8,071 nucleotides of DNA from Halobacteriales archaeon QS_5_70_15 (GCA_003022005.1 PXRQ01000009.1:1-8071), one strand, 5' to 3'. Shown: positions 1-6,388, counted from the stretch's first letter. The notes: generated by a model from the letters alone, not told the origin. Translations and numbers: made by a program.

Positions 1-30
1 GCCGTCGCCGCCGTCCGCGCCCTCGGGTAG
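1..30 (+). CDS. Possible 3' end of a gene entering from the left (very short)
   Basis: The first nine codons in frame 1 read AVAAVRALG and end at TAG (28-30). Every third position is G or C, as expected for coding sequence in this genome. The opposite strand also reads as plausible GC-rich codons, so neither strand nor coding status is secure. If real, this gene would converge on the rpl1-rpl10-rpl12 operon. No function can be inferred from nine residues. Confidence 0.2.
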   Translation, partial: AVAAVRALG

Positions 31-170
31 CGAAAGTGAAACCCACTTGGTTCTGGCGCGCGGACTGGGCCTGTGGCCAGTCAGTCACGCGTCGTCGAGG
101 TCCACCTTCTCCATGCGTGATCGCTCGAGCGGGACGGGTATCACGCTATCGGGACCCGCGGCCCGCCACA

Positions 171-193
171 CGGTGCCGCGCAGACGGGCACCG
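171..193. repeat. Inverted repeat downstream of the rpl12 terminator
   Basis: CGGTGCC (171-177) is the exact reverse complement of GGCACCG (187-193), giving a 7-bp stem and a 9-nt loop. It lies beyond the T-run terminator of rpl12. It could be a back-up terminator or a 3'-end structure, but has no adjacent T-run. Apart from this and the terminator, I see nothing definite in 31-246. Confidence 0.4.
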
Positions 194-213
194 CGGCTCC
201 CCGCGTGGTTCCG

Positions 214-241
214 AAAAAGCCTGGGTTCACGGTGCGACCGT
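214..241 (-). terminator. Terminator of the rpl1-rpl10-rpl12 operon
   Basis: Read on the minus strand, the rpl12 stop is followed at once by a short hairpin (ACGGT-CGC-ACCGT, 229-241). About ten bases later comes a run of five T (214-218). T-runs are the main archaeal termination signal, and the position is right for the 3' end of the operon transcript. Confidence 0.6.
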
Positions 242-246
242 ACGAC

Positions 247-594
247 TCAGCCGAAGAGGTTGCCCAGGCCCTCGCCCGAGGCCTCTTCGTCCTCGTCCCC
301 GTCGTCGGCTTCGGCCTCCGCCTCGTCGTCGCCGTCGTCTGCCTCTTCCTCCTCGTCGGCCTCGGCCTCGGCGGGCTCGGCGGCCGCACCGCCCGCGCCG
401 CCACCGCCGGCCGGCACCGCGGCGGCCGTGTCGATGGCCTCCTCGATGTCGACGTCCTCGAGCGCGGCCACCAGGGCCTTCACGCGGGACTCCTCGACGT
501 CGACGCCCGCGGCCTCGAGGACCGCGGTGATGTTCTCCTCGTTCAGTTCCTCACCGGACTCGTGCAGCACCAGCGCTGCGTAAACGTACTCCAT
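247..594 (-). CDS. rpl12: 50S ribosomal protein L12 (archaeal P1-type stalk protein)
   Basis: This 115-aa acidic protein forms the flexible lateral stalk of the large subunit. Family dimers bind the C-terminal helices of L10 and recruit translation GTPases. Residues 1-55 match the archaeal N-terminal dimerisation domain (start [20 protein letters not shown]). An Ala/Gly hinge follows at about 60-75, then a run of Glu/Asp, ending in GLGNLFG, which resembles the L10 terminus DALGAMFG. Length is normal for archaeal L12. The ATG at 594 lies 6 nt after the rpl10 stop, and a GGGTGA ribosome binding site overlaps that stop, so translation is probably coupled. It is the last gene of the operon. The acidic tail is written in near-repetitive GAC/GAG codons. 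Confidence 0.97.
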   Translation of the reverse strand: MEYVYAALVLHESGEELNEENITAVLEAAGVDVEESRVKALVAALEDVDIEEAIDTAAAVPAGGGGAGGAAAEPAEAEADEEEEADDGDDEAEAEADDGDEDEEASGEGLGNLFG

Positions 595-600
595 TCTGTG

Positions 601-606
601 TCACCC
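601..606 (-). promoter_or_regulatory. rpl12 ribosome binding site overlapping the rpl10 stop codon
   Basis: The minus strand reads GGGTGA here. The last three bases are the rpl10 stop, and the hexamer lies 6 nt before the rpl12 ATG. It fits pairing with the 3' end of archaeal 16S rRNA and would let a ribosome finishing rpl10 start rpl12. Confidence 0.6.
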
Positions 607-1677
607 GAACATGGCGCCGAGCGCGTCGCCGTCGCCGTCGTCCTCGTCGTCTCCCTCGTCCTCGTCGTCGGCGTCCGCCTCGGCGGGTTGGTCGTCACTC
701 TGTTCGTCCACGCCGTCGTCACCGTCCTCGGTCTCGGCCGTGTCGCCCGGCTCCGACCCGCTCTCGACGCCGCGGAGCTCCTCCGGGAGGGCCTCCTCGT
801 CGTCGATGTGTGCGGCGAGCGCGCGGAGCTGTGAATCCGCCCGCGCCAGCAGGTCGTCGACGAGGTCCGGGCTCTCGACCGCCGCGAAAATGCCGAGGCT
901 CTTGGCCTCGCCCGCGGCCTTCCCGAGCAGCGCGCCCGCCGTCCGGGCGGTCGGGTAGCCGGCGTCGATCGAGAGGTTCCGCCCGGCCGCCGCGGCCGAG
1001 GCGAAGTCGTCCCGGTACTCGTCGATGTCGAGCTCGAGCTCCTCGGGGCCGAACATCACGCCCTCGGCGTAGACGCCGCGGAGGTCCAGCCCCACTTCCT
1101 TGGGCTCGATGCCGAGCTCGGAGAGGACGTTCGCCAGCTGCGCGTCGACCTCCTCGCCGGGCTCGAGGACCGTCGAGTCGGCCAGCACCTTGATCGAGCC
1201 GTCCTGGATGCGGGCGTCCGCACCGACCTGCTGGAGCTCGCCGACGAACGGGCCGGGGTCGATCCCGGTGTCACCCTCGGGGATGACGATGTCGTTCGGC
1301 GCCACCTCGCCCGCGTTGATCGGCGCGGGCGTCTTCGAGGCCTCCAGCTGTCTGTACAGGCCGAACGGGTTGTCGTCCGTCGCGATGAGGCCGACCTGGC
1401 CGGAGACGAACTCCGCGAGCTCCTCCAGCCCGTCGTCGACCGCCTCGAGCGCACGGACGACCAGCGTGTTCCGGGAGACCCGGAGCTCCGCGCTCCCGTG
1501 CAGGTCCCGGCGCATCGCCTGGAGCTGTCGGGACGGGATGCCCGCGATGTCGACCACGCCCACCGAGTCGTAGGACTCGAGCAGGTCGACGATGTCGGCG
1601 ACCTCCTCGCGCTTCCACTCGGGGACCTGCTCGGTCTTCCGCTCGGCCTCCGCCTCCGTCTCGGCTCCGGCGCTCAT
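601..1677 (-). CDS. rpl10: 50S ribosomal protein L10 (archaeal P0 homologue)
   Basis: This 358-aa protein anchors the L12 dimers to 23S rRNA at the factor-binding centre. The N-terminal half carries the L10 rRNA-binding region ([43 protein letters not shown]). Next come the archaeal/eukaryal insertion domain ([21 protein letters not shown]) and a helical L12-binding spine. The last 55-60 residues are polyacidic and end in DALGAMFG. Length suits archaeal L10. The ATG at 1677 overlaps the rpl1 stop as ATGA, and GGAGGTG (1683-1689) lies 5 nt upstream. The same frame stays open to a GTG at 2319, but those 214 codons are an Arg/Gly/Pro-rich shadow of rpl1, so I reject that start. Confidence 0.97.
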   Translation of the reverse strand: MSAGAETEAEAERKTEQVPEWKREEVADIVDLLESYDSVGVVDIAGIPSRQLQAMRRDLHGSAELRVSRNTLVVRALEAVDDGLEELAEFVSGQVGLIATDDNPFGLYRQLEASKTPAPINAGEVAPNDIVIPEGDTGIDPGPFVGELQQVGADARIQDGSIKVLADSTVLEPGEEVDAQLANVLSELGIEPKEVGLDLRGVYAEGVMFGPEELELDIDEYRDDFASAAAAGRNLSIDAGYPTARTAGALLGKAAGEAKSLGIFAAVESPDLVDDLLARADSQLRALAAHIDDEEALPEELRGVESGSEPGDTAETEDGDDGVDEQSDDQPAEADADDEDEGDDEDDGDGDALGAMFG

Positions 1678-2312
1678 ACGGGCACCTCCACGGCGGGACC
1701 CATCGTGGTCTTGACGTAGATGCCGTCGATGTTGAGCGGGCCCTTCTCGAGGTCCGCCTCGAGCCGCCGGACGATGACGCCGATGTTGGTGGCGATCTCG
1801 TCCGCGGTCATGTCCTCCGCGCCCACGCGGGTGTGGAACGTCCGCCGGTCGCGCGACCGGATCTGGACGGTGTTCTTCATGCGGTTGACGGTCTCGACGA
1901 CGTCGTCGTCGGGCTGGAGCGGCGTCGGCATCTTGCCGCGCGGCCCGAGGACGGTCCCGAGGTAGCGACCGATGTCCTGCATGAGGTTCGCCTGGGCGAC
2001 GAAGAAGTCGGTCTCGTCCGCGAGGTCCTTGGCGGCGTCCGTGTCGTCGCCGAGGTCCTCGAGGTCGTCCCCCGAGAGCACCTGATCGGCGACGTCTTCG
2101 GCCCGGAGCGCCGTCTCTCCCTCGGCGAACACGACGATACTCGTTTCCTGACCCGTCCCCGACGGCAGGACGACCGACTCGTCCACGCGGTTGTTCGGGT
2201 CGTTGAGGTCTAGGTCGCGCAGGTTGATCGCGAGGTCCACCGTCTCGCGGAAGTTCCGCGGGGGTGCCTCCTCGAGTGCGCGAGAGACTGCTTCTTCTAT
2301 CGAATCTGCCAT
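1674..2312 (-). CDS. rpl1: 50S ribosomal protein L1
   Basis: This 212-aa protein of the L1 stalk helps deacylated tRNA leave the ribosome. In several archaea L1 also represses its own operon by binding an mRNA copy of its 23S rRNA site. The family signature [17 protein letters not shown] is at 115-131. RNA-contacting segments are visible at 20-54 ([20 protein letters not shown] and following), 148-163 ([16 protein letters not shown]) and 199-207 (YVKTTMGPA). Length is normal. I chose the ATG at 2312 because GGAGGTG (2317-2323) lies 4 nt upstream and the protein begins like other archaeal L1 proteins. It is the first gene of rpl1-rpl10-rpl12 and follows a leader hairpin that hides its ribosome binding site. 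Confidence 0.97.
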   Translation of the reverse strand: MADSIEEAVSRALEEAPPRNFRETVDLAINLRDLDLNDPNNRVDESVVLPSGTGQETSIVVFAEGETALRAEDVADQVLSGDDLEDLGDDTDAAKDLADETDFFVAQANLMQDIGRYLGTVLGPRGKMPTPLQPDDDVVETVNRMKNTVQIRSRDRRTFHTRVGAEDMTADEIATNIGVIVRRLEADLEKGPLNIDGIYVKTTMGPAVEVPV

Positions 2313-2313
2313 C

Positions 2314-2359
2314 TTTCACCTCCGTAGTCTCGGCCCGTCCGGGCTACTACGGTGTGAAA
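2314..2359 (-). promoter_or_regulatory. rpl1 mRNA leader hairpin, probable L1 autoregulatory site
   Basis: On the minus strand the leader folds into one long hairpin. UUUCAC (2359-2354) pairs with GUGAAA (2319-2314). CCGUAGU (2352-2346) pairs with ACUACGG (2328-2322). GCCC (2344-2341) pairs with GGGC (2336-2333) around a GGAC loop. A 1x4 asymmetric internal loop (A2345 against CGAG 2332-2329) separates the upper stems, and a small A/AG loop separates the lower ones. The Shine-Dalgarno GGAGGTG falls within the 3' arm, and the start codon is one base outside it. A two-helix RNA with an asymmetric internal loop is the known architecture of L1 binding sites in 23S rRNA and in archaeal L1 mRNAs, so repression by free L1 is likely. 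The fold is by hand; binding is inferred. Confidence 0.75.
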
Positions 2360-2400
2360 CAGGCCGTGCCTGTCTCGTCCGTACTAACTGGGAGAGCAGG

Positions 2401-2406
2401 TTTAAA
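2401..2406 (-). promoter_or_regulatory. TATA box of the rpl1-rpl10-rpl12 operon
   Basis: The palindromic hexamer TTTAAA stands out in a GC-rich stretch. Transcription starting about 25 nt downstream (near 2378) would give a leader of roughly 65 nt carrying the whole regulatory hairpin. I see no other AT-rich element between it and rpl1. The start point is estimated from archaeal spacing. Confidence 0.65.
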
Positions 2407-2456
2407 CGCGTCGAAGCGCTCCCCCCGTGAGTCGCTCTCCCAGGCCGGGGCGAGCG

Positions 2457-2490
2457 CGGGTCGACCGGTCGAACCGGGGGTAGCGACCCG
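2457..2490. repeat. Nested inverted repeat upstream of the rpl1 promoter
   Basis: CGGGTCG (2457-2463) pairs with CGACCCG (2484-2490). Inside it CCGGT (2465-2469) pairs with ACCGG (2473-2477) around a CGA loop. Together this makes a two-stem structure of 12 bp. It lies between the rpl1 promoter and a plus-strand gene remnant at 2516. An operator, RNA hairpin or chance in GC-rich DNA are all possible. Confidence 0.4.
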
Positions 2491-2515
2491 GAGGGCTCCG
2501 TTTCGACCCTCGGTA

Positions 2516-2652
2516 ATGAGTACGGACGGCACGCCGGACCCCGGTGACGGGTCTACCGAACACGACACGCGGGGGGGACACGCTGGAACACCCCGGAGGA
2601 CACGCCGGACCCTCGGTTCGCGCGGGAGGGGCCCCGTGACCCCGTGCGGTAG
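2516..2652 (+). pseudogene. Frameshifted remnant of a small acidic haloarchaeal gene
   Basis: An ATG at 2516 opens a reading typical of a haloarchaeal N-terminus (MSTDGTPDPGDGSTEHDTRG). After a run of seven G (2571-2577) that frame becomes Arg-rich and unnatural. Another frame then reads TRWNTPEDTPDPRFAREGPR and ends at TAG (2650-2652), with about 21 of 24 codons ending in G or C. One extra G in the run would join the two into a product of about 45 residues. The two halves share a 12-bp direct repeat, CACGCCGGACCC (2530-2541 and 2601-2612), encoding TPDP in each. I recognise no family. No clear promoter is visible. It may be the stub of a longer gene now ended against the oxidoreductase, a small protein with a sequencing error in the G-run, or chance. 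Confidence 0.4.
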
Positions 2653-2675
2653 CGGGAAACCGGGCCGGCCGTCGT

Positions 2676-4313
2676 TCACTCCGCCGGCTCCAGGTCCCGG
2701 TGGGGGAGCCCCATCTCGAACCGGAGCCGATCGTAGGCCTTCATCGGCTCGAACACCGACGGCTCCTCGAGCGGCCGGACGTCACAGCGCGGCCGGTCGT
2801 CCCCGCTCGCCGCGATGATCCCGTTCACGGCGCGCCGGGCCGCCTCGTTCGCCGCCTCCATCGTCGCGAGGTCCGTGTGCGTCCGCACGTAGTCCGCGGC
2901 GAGGAAGAGGTTCGGTACGGCCAGGTCCGCCTCCGGCCGGTGCTCCAGCGAGCCCACCGTGTTTATCAGGAGGGGTTCCGCGTTCGTCGTCTCGTTGGGT
3001 GCCGGGAACTCGATATCCGGGTCGAGGTGCCACGTCACGATGGCGTCCTCGTCCAGCCACTCCTTCCCCGCGTCGTTCAGCCGCGCCGCCATCTGTGCCC
3101 ACGCCTCGCGCTTGATCTCGGCCGGCGTGCACTCCTCGGCCGGCTTCCCGACGGTTTCGCCCTCCGTCTCCCGGTCCGAGATGCAGGAGGAGATGATGCT
3201 CTCGACGTCCCCGTCGCCGTACTCCGAGAGGTCCACGCCCTCCCAGAACTCCTGCTGTGAGATGGACGTGAGCGCCCACGGAGCGTCCTCGTAGACGACG
3301 TGCCCGTGAGCGATGGGGACCTCCTCGTCGAGGTAGAACTGGATGCCGTTCATCCAGGCGGTCCGCAGCCGGTCGAGGTCGGACAGCGAGGGCGCGGTCT
3401 CGACCAGTTCCTCCGTGAGCAGGTCGGCCATCACCTCGACCGGGACGGCGGCGACGTAGTGGTCGCCGCTCACCCTTCGGTCCCCCTCGTCGGTCGCCAC
3501 CTCCACGTGGCTCACCCGCCCGTCGTCGAGTCCGAACCCTCGGAGCTCCGTCCCCGGGTGGAACGTCACCCCCTGCTCCCGGAGGTACTCGACTCACGGG
3601 TCGATCCAGACGTCGTTCGTCGGGCCGTCGAGGACGCTATCGGGGTGGAGCCACGGCATCGCGATGCCGAGCAGGTGCTGGATGTAGATCCGCCCGATGG
3701 TCCGCGTGCTGCTCTCCTCGGCCCGCATGGCGACCAGCACGCGCGTGGGGCCGATGCCGTAGAACCGCTTGTACGCATCGGACGTCCCCTCGGCCTCCAC
3801 GAACTCCCACCAGGGCAGGTGTTCGTACTCCGTCTGCCGGCGCTCCTCGCAGGAGGTCAGGAACGTCAGCAGCCGGTCGGCGAAGAACCGCTGCTCCTCC
3901 GGCGGGATGCCGACCTCGGTCCCGACAGGCGTGTCGATCACGGTGTCCCACTCCTCGACCATCCCCGGGAGTTCCAGCGGGAGCTCCACCTCCTCGTCCC
4001 CCTCCCGGGCGATCATCCACTGGGTCGTGCCCACCAGGTTGTCGAACACTCCCTCCTCGTTGTCCCCGTAGGGGATCCGGCGCATCGTGTCGAAGACGTG
4101 CCGGTAGAACGCCGGGAAGAACCGAAAGCCGCGCTCGCCTGGAAGCGGTTTCCTCCCCTCTACCCCGGTCCCGGGTACGTCCACGCTCCGGGCCTTGCCC
4201 CCGAAGATCGACCGCTTCTCGTACACCTCCACGCCGTACCCCCGCTCGACGAGCTCGTGTGCGGCCGAGAGGCCGCCGATACCTCCGCCCAGAACGACCA
4301 CCGTTTCTGTCAT
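2676..4313 (-). pseudogene. FAD-dependent phytoene/squalene desaturase-like oxidoreductase, interrupted by one in-frame TGA
   Basis: The reading frame spans 545 codons with a single stop at codon 240 (3594-3596) and no frameshift. The N-terminal part has the FAD dinucleotide-binding motif GGGIGGLSAAHEL (9-21), the strand-ending Glu in VEVYEK (29-33), and GGKARS. It also has a GERGFRFFPAFYRHVFDTMR segment seen in hydroxysqualene dehydroxylase/carotene-desaturase-like enzymes. The C-terminal part has the second FAD motif, NLFLAADYVRTHTDLATMEA (about 468-487). Both parts are needed for one FAD site, so neither half should work alone. The ATG at 4313 gives the usual N-terminus; an in-frame TTG at 4325 adds four residues. 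Codon use stays coding-like on both sides, so the stop is recent, an error, or read through. Substrate is unknown; polyisoprenoid or carotenoid chemistry is only a family-level guess. Confidence 0.85.
3594..3596 (-). other. In-frame TGA splitting the oxidoreductase gene
   Basis: The minus strand reads GAC CCG TGA GTC GAG TAC, that is D-P-stop-V-E-Y-L-R-E-Q-G-V. In related enzymes a Trp is likely at this DPxVxYL position, so TGG to TGA is the simplest origin; CGA to TGA is also possible. A GTG at 3569 could in principle restart translation, but the product would lack the first FAD-binding segment. Confidence 0.85.
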
Positions 4314-4346
4314 TTTCCCGGCCAACTCCGCTCACATCCGGGGGTG

Positions 4347-4352
4347 AAAATA
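4347..4352 (-). promoter_or_regulatory. Probable TATA element of the oxidoreductase gene
   Basis: The minus strand reads CTATTTTC, the only AT-rich stretch close to the start codon. A start site 25 nt downstream would fall near 4325, leaving a leader of about 12 nt. That suits the weak Shine-Dalgarno and the common haloarchaeal habit of very short leaders. Confidence 0.45.
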
Positions 4353-4630
4353 GATTGGTACCGTTCGGGTGGTGCTACCGAGGCCGGGCCCGGATCCGTC
4401 CGCCGATGGAAGAGGTCGCGATTCCCCCGATCAGTCGGGTATGGCGTGTGGAGCGGTCGGGGTGCGACCACGGATCGACTCGATCATCGGCGGTCCGTCC
4501 CCCGGGGATCGGGGAGGGGGGGGCAGAAGTCCTCGTACTCCAGCGTGATGCGATGCTGATACTAAACCGGTAGCGAGATACGGGTGACCGCGATTCGGCG
4601 GTACGGGACCTCCATGGTGGACGGATCCCT

Positions 4631-4712
4631 CGGAACGGAACCCGGCAGACGTAGCTGCCCGGCCTGACGTACCGTTCCGCCGTCGTCGTCAGTCGGTGTC
4701 CCCTCCACCGAC
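4631..4712. repeat. Cluster of nested inverted repeats in the 4314-4902 gap
   Basis: CGGAACGG (4631-4638) is the exact reverse complement of CCGTTCCG (4672-4679). Nested inside, CCGGCAG (4642-4648) pairs with CTGCCCGG (4655-4662) apart from one bulged C, around a short ACGTAG loop. Next to it, GTCGGTG (4692-4698) pairs with CACCGAC (4706-4712). As minus-strand RNA this could lie in the 3' region of the GDT1-family transcript, but no T-run follows, so terminator activity is unproven. Confidence 0.5.
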
Positions 4713-4902
4713 GAAACCCGAGTGGCGACCTCGTTCCCCGTATTCTCGGGCCAGTCCTGTCGGCAACGGACCAAGACGCGAAGCGAATCCCCGAGAGTTG
4801 TCGCCGAGTAGCTCCGGGACGGATCGGCCCCGACCGGCCGATGCGCGATCCGTCGCGGGTACGGTCCTGATGTTCGTTACCGCTCGCGAACCCTCGTGCT
4901 AC

Positions 4903-5583
4903 TCACACCGGAAGGACGGAGATACCGACCCAGTACGCGGCGGCGATGTCGGCCGCGAACGCCACGAACAGGAGCGCCGATCCGAAGAACAGCCACCGGC
5001 GGTGTTCGTCGGTCAGCCGGCGGGCGCCGCGGTCGAAGACGAACGCCGTGAGCAGGCTTATCGGGATGATCACGAGCATCTCCCCGAGCCAGATGGCCGG
5101 GTGGGCGCCGTACTGGGCGGCGAGCCCGATGGTCACCAGCTGTGTCTTGTCGCCGAACTCGCCGAACGCGCTGGCCGAGAACGCGGGGGAGAACCCCTCC
5201 GCGCCGTCGGGCAGGTGGGCGTCGAGCCCGGCGAGCCGCCCGTCGGCGTAGCTCCCGGTCCCGCCATCGGCGACCGCCTCGCCCTCGGCGCCGGCGGCGC
5301 TCCCGACGCCCCGTCCCGCTCGCACGAGCAGGAGCGCGAACAGGACGAACAGCCCCGCGGTGATCGCATCGAGATAGACGGCCGGGAGCGCGCCCTGCAG
5401 CGCCTCGCCGAACGCCACCTCCAGCGCCGTCCAGCCGGCAAAGGCGACGCCCGCCCCCGCGACGACCGGGACCGGCCGGTACTTCGTCGACAGCCCGGCG
5501 ATGATCATCTGGACCTTCTCGCCCGGGACGACGAGTGCCTGGAGCGTCGCCGCCGCTATCAGGACTTCGAGGAACGTCGCCAC
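4903..5583 (-). CDS. TMEM165/GDT1 (UPF0016) family membrane cation transporter
   Basis: This 226-aa membrane protein has hydrophobic segments near 3-19, 38-56, 70-88, 137-157, 163-182 and 198-222, a six-helix plan in two halves. The second half holds the family motif E-x-G-D-K-T (EFGDKT, 142-147). The matching site in the first half is degenerate (VPGEKV, 19-24): Gly and Lys are kept, Asp is replaced by Glu, and the first Glu is missing. Characterised members exchange Mn2+ or Ca2+ for protons, so metal/proton exchange at the cell membrane is likely; the ion is not evident. A Gly/Ala/Asp-rich loop (90-135) links the halves. The start is GTG at 5583, with GAGGTG (5592-5597) 8 nt upstream; no in-frame ATG fits better. 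Confidence 0.85.
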   Translation of the reverse strand: MATFLEVLIAAATLQALVVPGEKVQMIIAGLSTKYRPVPVVAGAGVAFAGWTALEVAFGEALQGALPAVYLDAITAGLFVLFALLLVRAGRGVGSAAGAEGEAVADGGTGSYADGRLAGLDAHLPDGAEGFSPAFSASAFGEFGDKTQLVTIGLAAQYGAHPAIWLGEMLVIIPISLLTAFVFDRGARRLTDEHRRWLFFGSALLFVAFAADIAAAYWVGISVLPV

Positions 5584-5662
5584 CTCACGCCCACCTCGGT
5601 GTCCGCCGTTGATCGCAACTCATTCAGGGATTAGTCGTGTCTAACCGTGGATAGCGGGACAA

Positions 5663-5668
5663 CTAAAC
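5663..5668 (-). promoter_or_regulatory. Possible TATA element of the GDT1-family gene
   Basis: The minus strand reads GGGTTTAGTTG, similar to haloarchaeal TATA boxes. A start site near 5639 would give a leader of about 55 nt containing the GAGGTG site. A weaker alternative is CGACTAATC around 5629-5637. The remainder of 5584-5861 holds only this element and the hairpins next to rpl11. Confidence 0.35.
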
Positions 5669-5825
5669 CCTTGTGTATCGCTCACCACTTGCCGGGTCGA
5701 CGCGTCCGGACTCGCGACGTCGCTCCCCCGGTCCACGAGCGCGACTGGAGGACGGTCGGTCGTACGTGCTTCGAGCCTTTGCCGCGTCAGTCTCGGTTAC
5801 GCCTCGACTTCCTCGGCAACACGCC

Positions 5826-5863
5826 GTGAGACTCGCTCCGCTCGTCTCACGAGCCTTCGGCTC
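5826..5863 (-). repeat. Two adjacent hairpins at the 3' end of rpl11
   Basis: GAGCCTTCGGCTC (5851-5863) is a 5-bp stem with a 3-nt loop that runs into the rpl11 stop codon. Directly beyond it GTGAGAC (5826-5832) pairs with GTCTCAC (5844-5850), and the loop is rich in GCTCCGCTC. No T-run follows. They may act as a 3'-end or stabilising structure for the rpl11 transcript. The sequence also has the feel of a dispersed haloarchaeal intergenic repeat, but only one copy is in the window. Confidence 0.55.
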
Positions 5864-6353
5864 ACTGCGCTGCCGCTTGCTCGTCGAAGACGTCGTCGTA
5901 CTCGCCGGCGTCGATCTTCTGCTTGAACTCGCGGGGGTCCTCGCCCTCGATGGTCACGCCGAGGGAGGTGCAGGTGCCGACGACCTCCTTCGCGGCGCCC
6001 TTGAGGTCGTACGCGAGGAGGTCGGGGAGCTTCTGCTCGGCGATCTTCCGGATCTGCTCGACGGACGCGTCGGCGACGAACTCGGACTCCGGGTGGCCGC
6101 TGCCGGTCTCGAAGCCGAGCTCGTCCTTGATGAGCGCGGCCGTCGGCGGGACGCCCACCTCGATGGTGAACGAGCCGTCGTCCTCGTACTCGATCGTGAC
6201 CGGGACCTCGGTCCCGTCGAACGCCGCGGTCCGCTCGTTGATCTCGCCCACGACCGCCTGCACGTCCACCGGAGTCGGGCCCAGTTCCGGCCCGAGCGGC
6301 GGGCCGGGGTTGGCCTGCCCCCCGGGGACGAGCACTTCGATGGTTCCAGCCAT
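5862..6353 (-). CDS. rpl11: 50S ribosomal protein L11
   Basis: This 163-aa protein binds the GTPase-associated region of 23S rRNA at the base of the L10-L12 stalk. The N-terminal domain has the Pro-rich loop PGPPLGPELGPTPVDVQAVV (16-35), the thiostrepton-site region of the family. The C-terminal RNA-binding domain ends in the L11 signature (LKGAAKEVVGTCTSLGVTIE, 117-136). Length is normal for archaea. I prefer the ATG at 6353 over an in-frame GTG at 6359. A TATA box at 6377-6382 predicts a start site near 6355, which would exclude the GTG, and no Shine-Dalgarno is present, so the mRNA is probably leaderless or nearly so. It is separate from rpl1-rpl10-rpl12 here, with two unrelated genes between. 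Confidence 0.97.
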   Translation of the reverse strand: MAGTIEVLVPGGQANPGPPLGPELGPTPVDVQAVVGEINERTAAFDGTEVPVTIEYEDDGSFTIEVGVPPTAALIKDELGFETGSGHPESEFVADASVEQIRKIAEQKLPDLLAYDLKGAAKEVVGTCTSLGVTIEGEDPREFKQKIDAGEYDDVFDEQAAAQ

Positions 6354-6376
6354 ACCCACGAGAACCCGCGCGACGG

Positions 6377-6382
6377 TTTTAA
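6377..6382 (-). promoter_or_regulatory. TATA box of rpl11
   Basis: The minus strand reads TTCTTAAAACC, about 27 nt upstream of the ATG at 6353. At archaeal spacing this puts the transcription start almost on the start codon, which matches the lack of a ribosome binding site. Confidence 0.65.
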
Positions 6383-6388
6383 GAATTG

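Larger units (their letters stand above)
4314..4902. other. Long gap with no convincing gene
   Basis: Both strands were read. Open frames here have weak third-position GC bias and no family resemblance. A minus-strand frame ending at 4562 finishes MEVPYRRIAVTRISLPV, and the same frame past its stop reads HRITLEYEDFC. This could be decayed coding sequence but cannot be assigned. The gap holds the oxidoreductase promoter, a 10-bp palindrome CCGGGCCCGG (4384-4393), a run of eight G (4516-4523) and the nested inverted repeats at 4631-4712. Confidence 0.5.

Noticed and set aside
85..114. Minus-strand ten-codon reading MEKVDLDDA-stop, resembling a haloarchaeal N-terminus.
   Set aside because: It ends after nine residues, and no other frame continues as a recognisable protein. 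It is too short to separate from chance.
1678..2319. A 214-codon upstream extension of the rpl10 frame, starting at GTG 2319.
   Set aside because: It lies wholly over rpl1 in another frame and reads as Arg/Gly/Pro-rich protein. The ATG at 1677 has a good Shine-Dalgarno and gives the normal L10 N-terminus.
3300..4559. Long plus-strand open frame of 419 codons.
   Set aside because: It is antisense to the oxidoreductase gene. High-GC genomes give long stop-free frames opposite real genes, and its sequence resembles no family.
4860..4910. Possible third copy of the palindromic element, sharing TACGGTC, CGTTACCG and a CAC-ACCG end with copy 1 in reverse orientation.
   Set aside because: Only short blocks match, the middle does not align, no matching stem forms, and it overlaps the end of the GDT1-family gene.
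4696..5634. Plus-strand open frame of 312 codons.
   Set aside because: It is antisense to the GDT1-family gene, which has clear membrane segments and a family motif. This frame is Arg/Glu/Gly-rich with no motif.
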